The notes beneath the pieces were generated by a model that did no database searches, was not told where the DNA came from, and saw only the letters and a program-made list of their open reading frames with translations. From Deltaproteobacteria bacterium (GTDB lineage Bacteria; Desulfobacterota; DSM-4660; Desulfatiglandales; B25-G16): a stretch of DNA of 5,072 bases. The stretch is from assembly GCA_003646935.1 (NCBI GenBank), contig QMLW01000194.1:1-5072 (forward strand), in the 5' to 3' direction. A program made the position numbers and the translations under genes. Below are positions 4,516-5,072 of this stretch, one piece after another. The stretch's first letter is position 1, and each line of letters starts with the position of its first letter.

Positions 4516-4941
4516 TCAAGGTAAGATAGTATGGATGGTATTAGTCTTACTTTTCTTGGATATCACAGAGTGTGCTACCTCCACGATCTCCTTTCTGGAT
4601 GAGCAGCACTTTGACAGAAAGAAATTGGCTCCCCATTCAACGGCAGCCTTTCGGTATTCCGGTAGGTCATAGGGGGTGATCATGGCGATGGTCGTTGAGG
4701 GGAACTGGGACTTGATTTTCTTGGTGAGGGAGAGGCCGTGTCCCCCGCGTACCTTGATGTCCACGAAGATGAGCGCGGGGCGAAGGTTTTGAACCTTTTC
4801 CATGGCCTCTCCCATATCCTCTGCCTCCTCGACGCTCACCGAGGGAAATTGCCTGCACAGGATTTCCCTGAACGAGCGCCGAATGAGGGCATTGGCCTCG
4901 ACAATGAGTATGGTCGTCATCTCAGTCTGCTCAACTTTCAT
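4516..4941 (-). CDS. Stand-alone response-regulator receiver-domain protein
   Basis: The 141-residue protein is a single CheY-like receiver domain: strand one ILIVEANALIRRSFREIL (11-28), phospho-acceptor Asp61 in LIFVDIKVRGGHGL, conserved Thr89 in IAMITPYD, and Lys111 in FFLSK. There is no output domain; a short basic tail (SKKSKTNTIHTILP) follows. The usual acidic pair after strand one is Glu15-Ala16, so one magnesium-binding acid is missing, and the usual Pro after Asp61 (D-x-x-x-P) is Arg. Phosphorylation may therefore be weak or altered. The start is uncertain: ATG 4941 is given, but ATG 4920 (MTTILIVE) begins closer to the domain; neither has a strong ribosome-binding site. The stop is TGA. 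No histidine kinase is visible, so the partner is unknown. Upstream, 4942-5072 shows no clear promoter. Confidence 0.88.
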   Translation of the reverse strand: MKVEQTEMTTILIVEANALIRRSFREILCRQFPSVSVEEAEDMGEAMEKVQNLRPALIFVDIKVRGGHGLSLTKKIKSQFPSTTIAMITPYDLPEYRKAAVEWGANFFLSKCCSSRKEIVEVAHSVISKKSKTNTIHTILP

Positions 4942-4958
4942 AGCCTCTGTGGCCTATG
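4939..4958 (-). promoter_or_regulatory. Hairpin enclosing the start codon of the receiver gene
   Basis: On the minus strand CATAG (4958-4954) and CTATG (4943-4939) pair, extended by GG/CC past a one-base bulge, around a 5-base loop. The ATG at 4941-4939 is in the stem and the AGAGG-like ribosome-binding site is in the loop and stem. Folded, this would hide the start at 4941 but leave ATG 4920 free. The stem is short, so a regulatory role is tentative. Confidence 0.3.
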
Positions 4959-5072
4959 GAGTCTTCTGCCGTATGGCAGTGGATCGGGGATATCGCTCGG
5001 TTCCCTATGAACAGGATGCACGAAAATAGGAGTACTAACGGAGTTTACAATAGGCAGCTATAACGGTATACA

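Noticed and set aside
4738..5029. Two overlapping plus-strand frames opposite the receiver gene start
   Set aside because: Antisense to a recognisable receiver domain and lacking motifs or ribosome-binding sites.

Overview
This window looks like chromosomal DNA of an anaerobic, Deltaproteobacteria-type (Desulfobacterota-like) bacterium. The clues are a class 1B NAD-linked dihydroorotate dehydrogenase (PyrK/PyrD pair), a desulforedoxin-like small protein, a DUF2914 protein and GC-rich intergenic hairpins. The lineage is inferred, not proven. Every gene I can support lies on the minus strand, so transcription runs from position 5072 towards position 1.

In transcription order the window holds: (1) a stand-alone CheY-like receiver protein (4516-4941); (2) about 310 bases of hairpin-rich intergenic DNA (4207-4515); (3) a 55-codon desulforedoxin-like frame (4021-4188) in which the first iron-ligand Cys codon is an in-frame TGA, so it is either a candidate selenoprotein or a decayed gene; (4) a secreted DUF2914 protein (3451-3867); (5) an HU/IHF-family DNA-binding protein (3052-3333) behind a good sigma-70-type promoter; (6) starting about 18 bases after the HU stop codon, a complete large-type SRP RNA (about 2756-3033) with an Alu domain, resembling Bacillus scRNA; (7) about 230 bases of unassigned, strongly inverted-repeat-rich DNA (2523-2755); (8) a pyrK-pyrD operon (2459 to 736) with its own TTGACA-N17-AATAAT promoter and TAATG translational coupling; (9) the first 197 codons of an M18-family aminopeptidase that runs off the window at position 1.

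Two points deserve most attention. First, the SRP RNA keeps the Alu domain that the short proteobacterial 4.5S RNA lacks, and it sits directly behind an HU gene. In Bacillus the HU homologue HBsu is a reported protein partner of the SRP Alu domain, so the pairing may be functional. Second, the desulforedoxin-like frame has TGA exactly where CxxC begins (UxxC if read as Sec), and it also has an optimal Shine-Dalgarno sequence leading to an ATG-TAG start-stop pair just upstream of the likely start. PyrK and PyrD together convert dihydroorotate to orotate using NAD+. The other genes show no obvious shared pathway.
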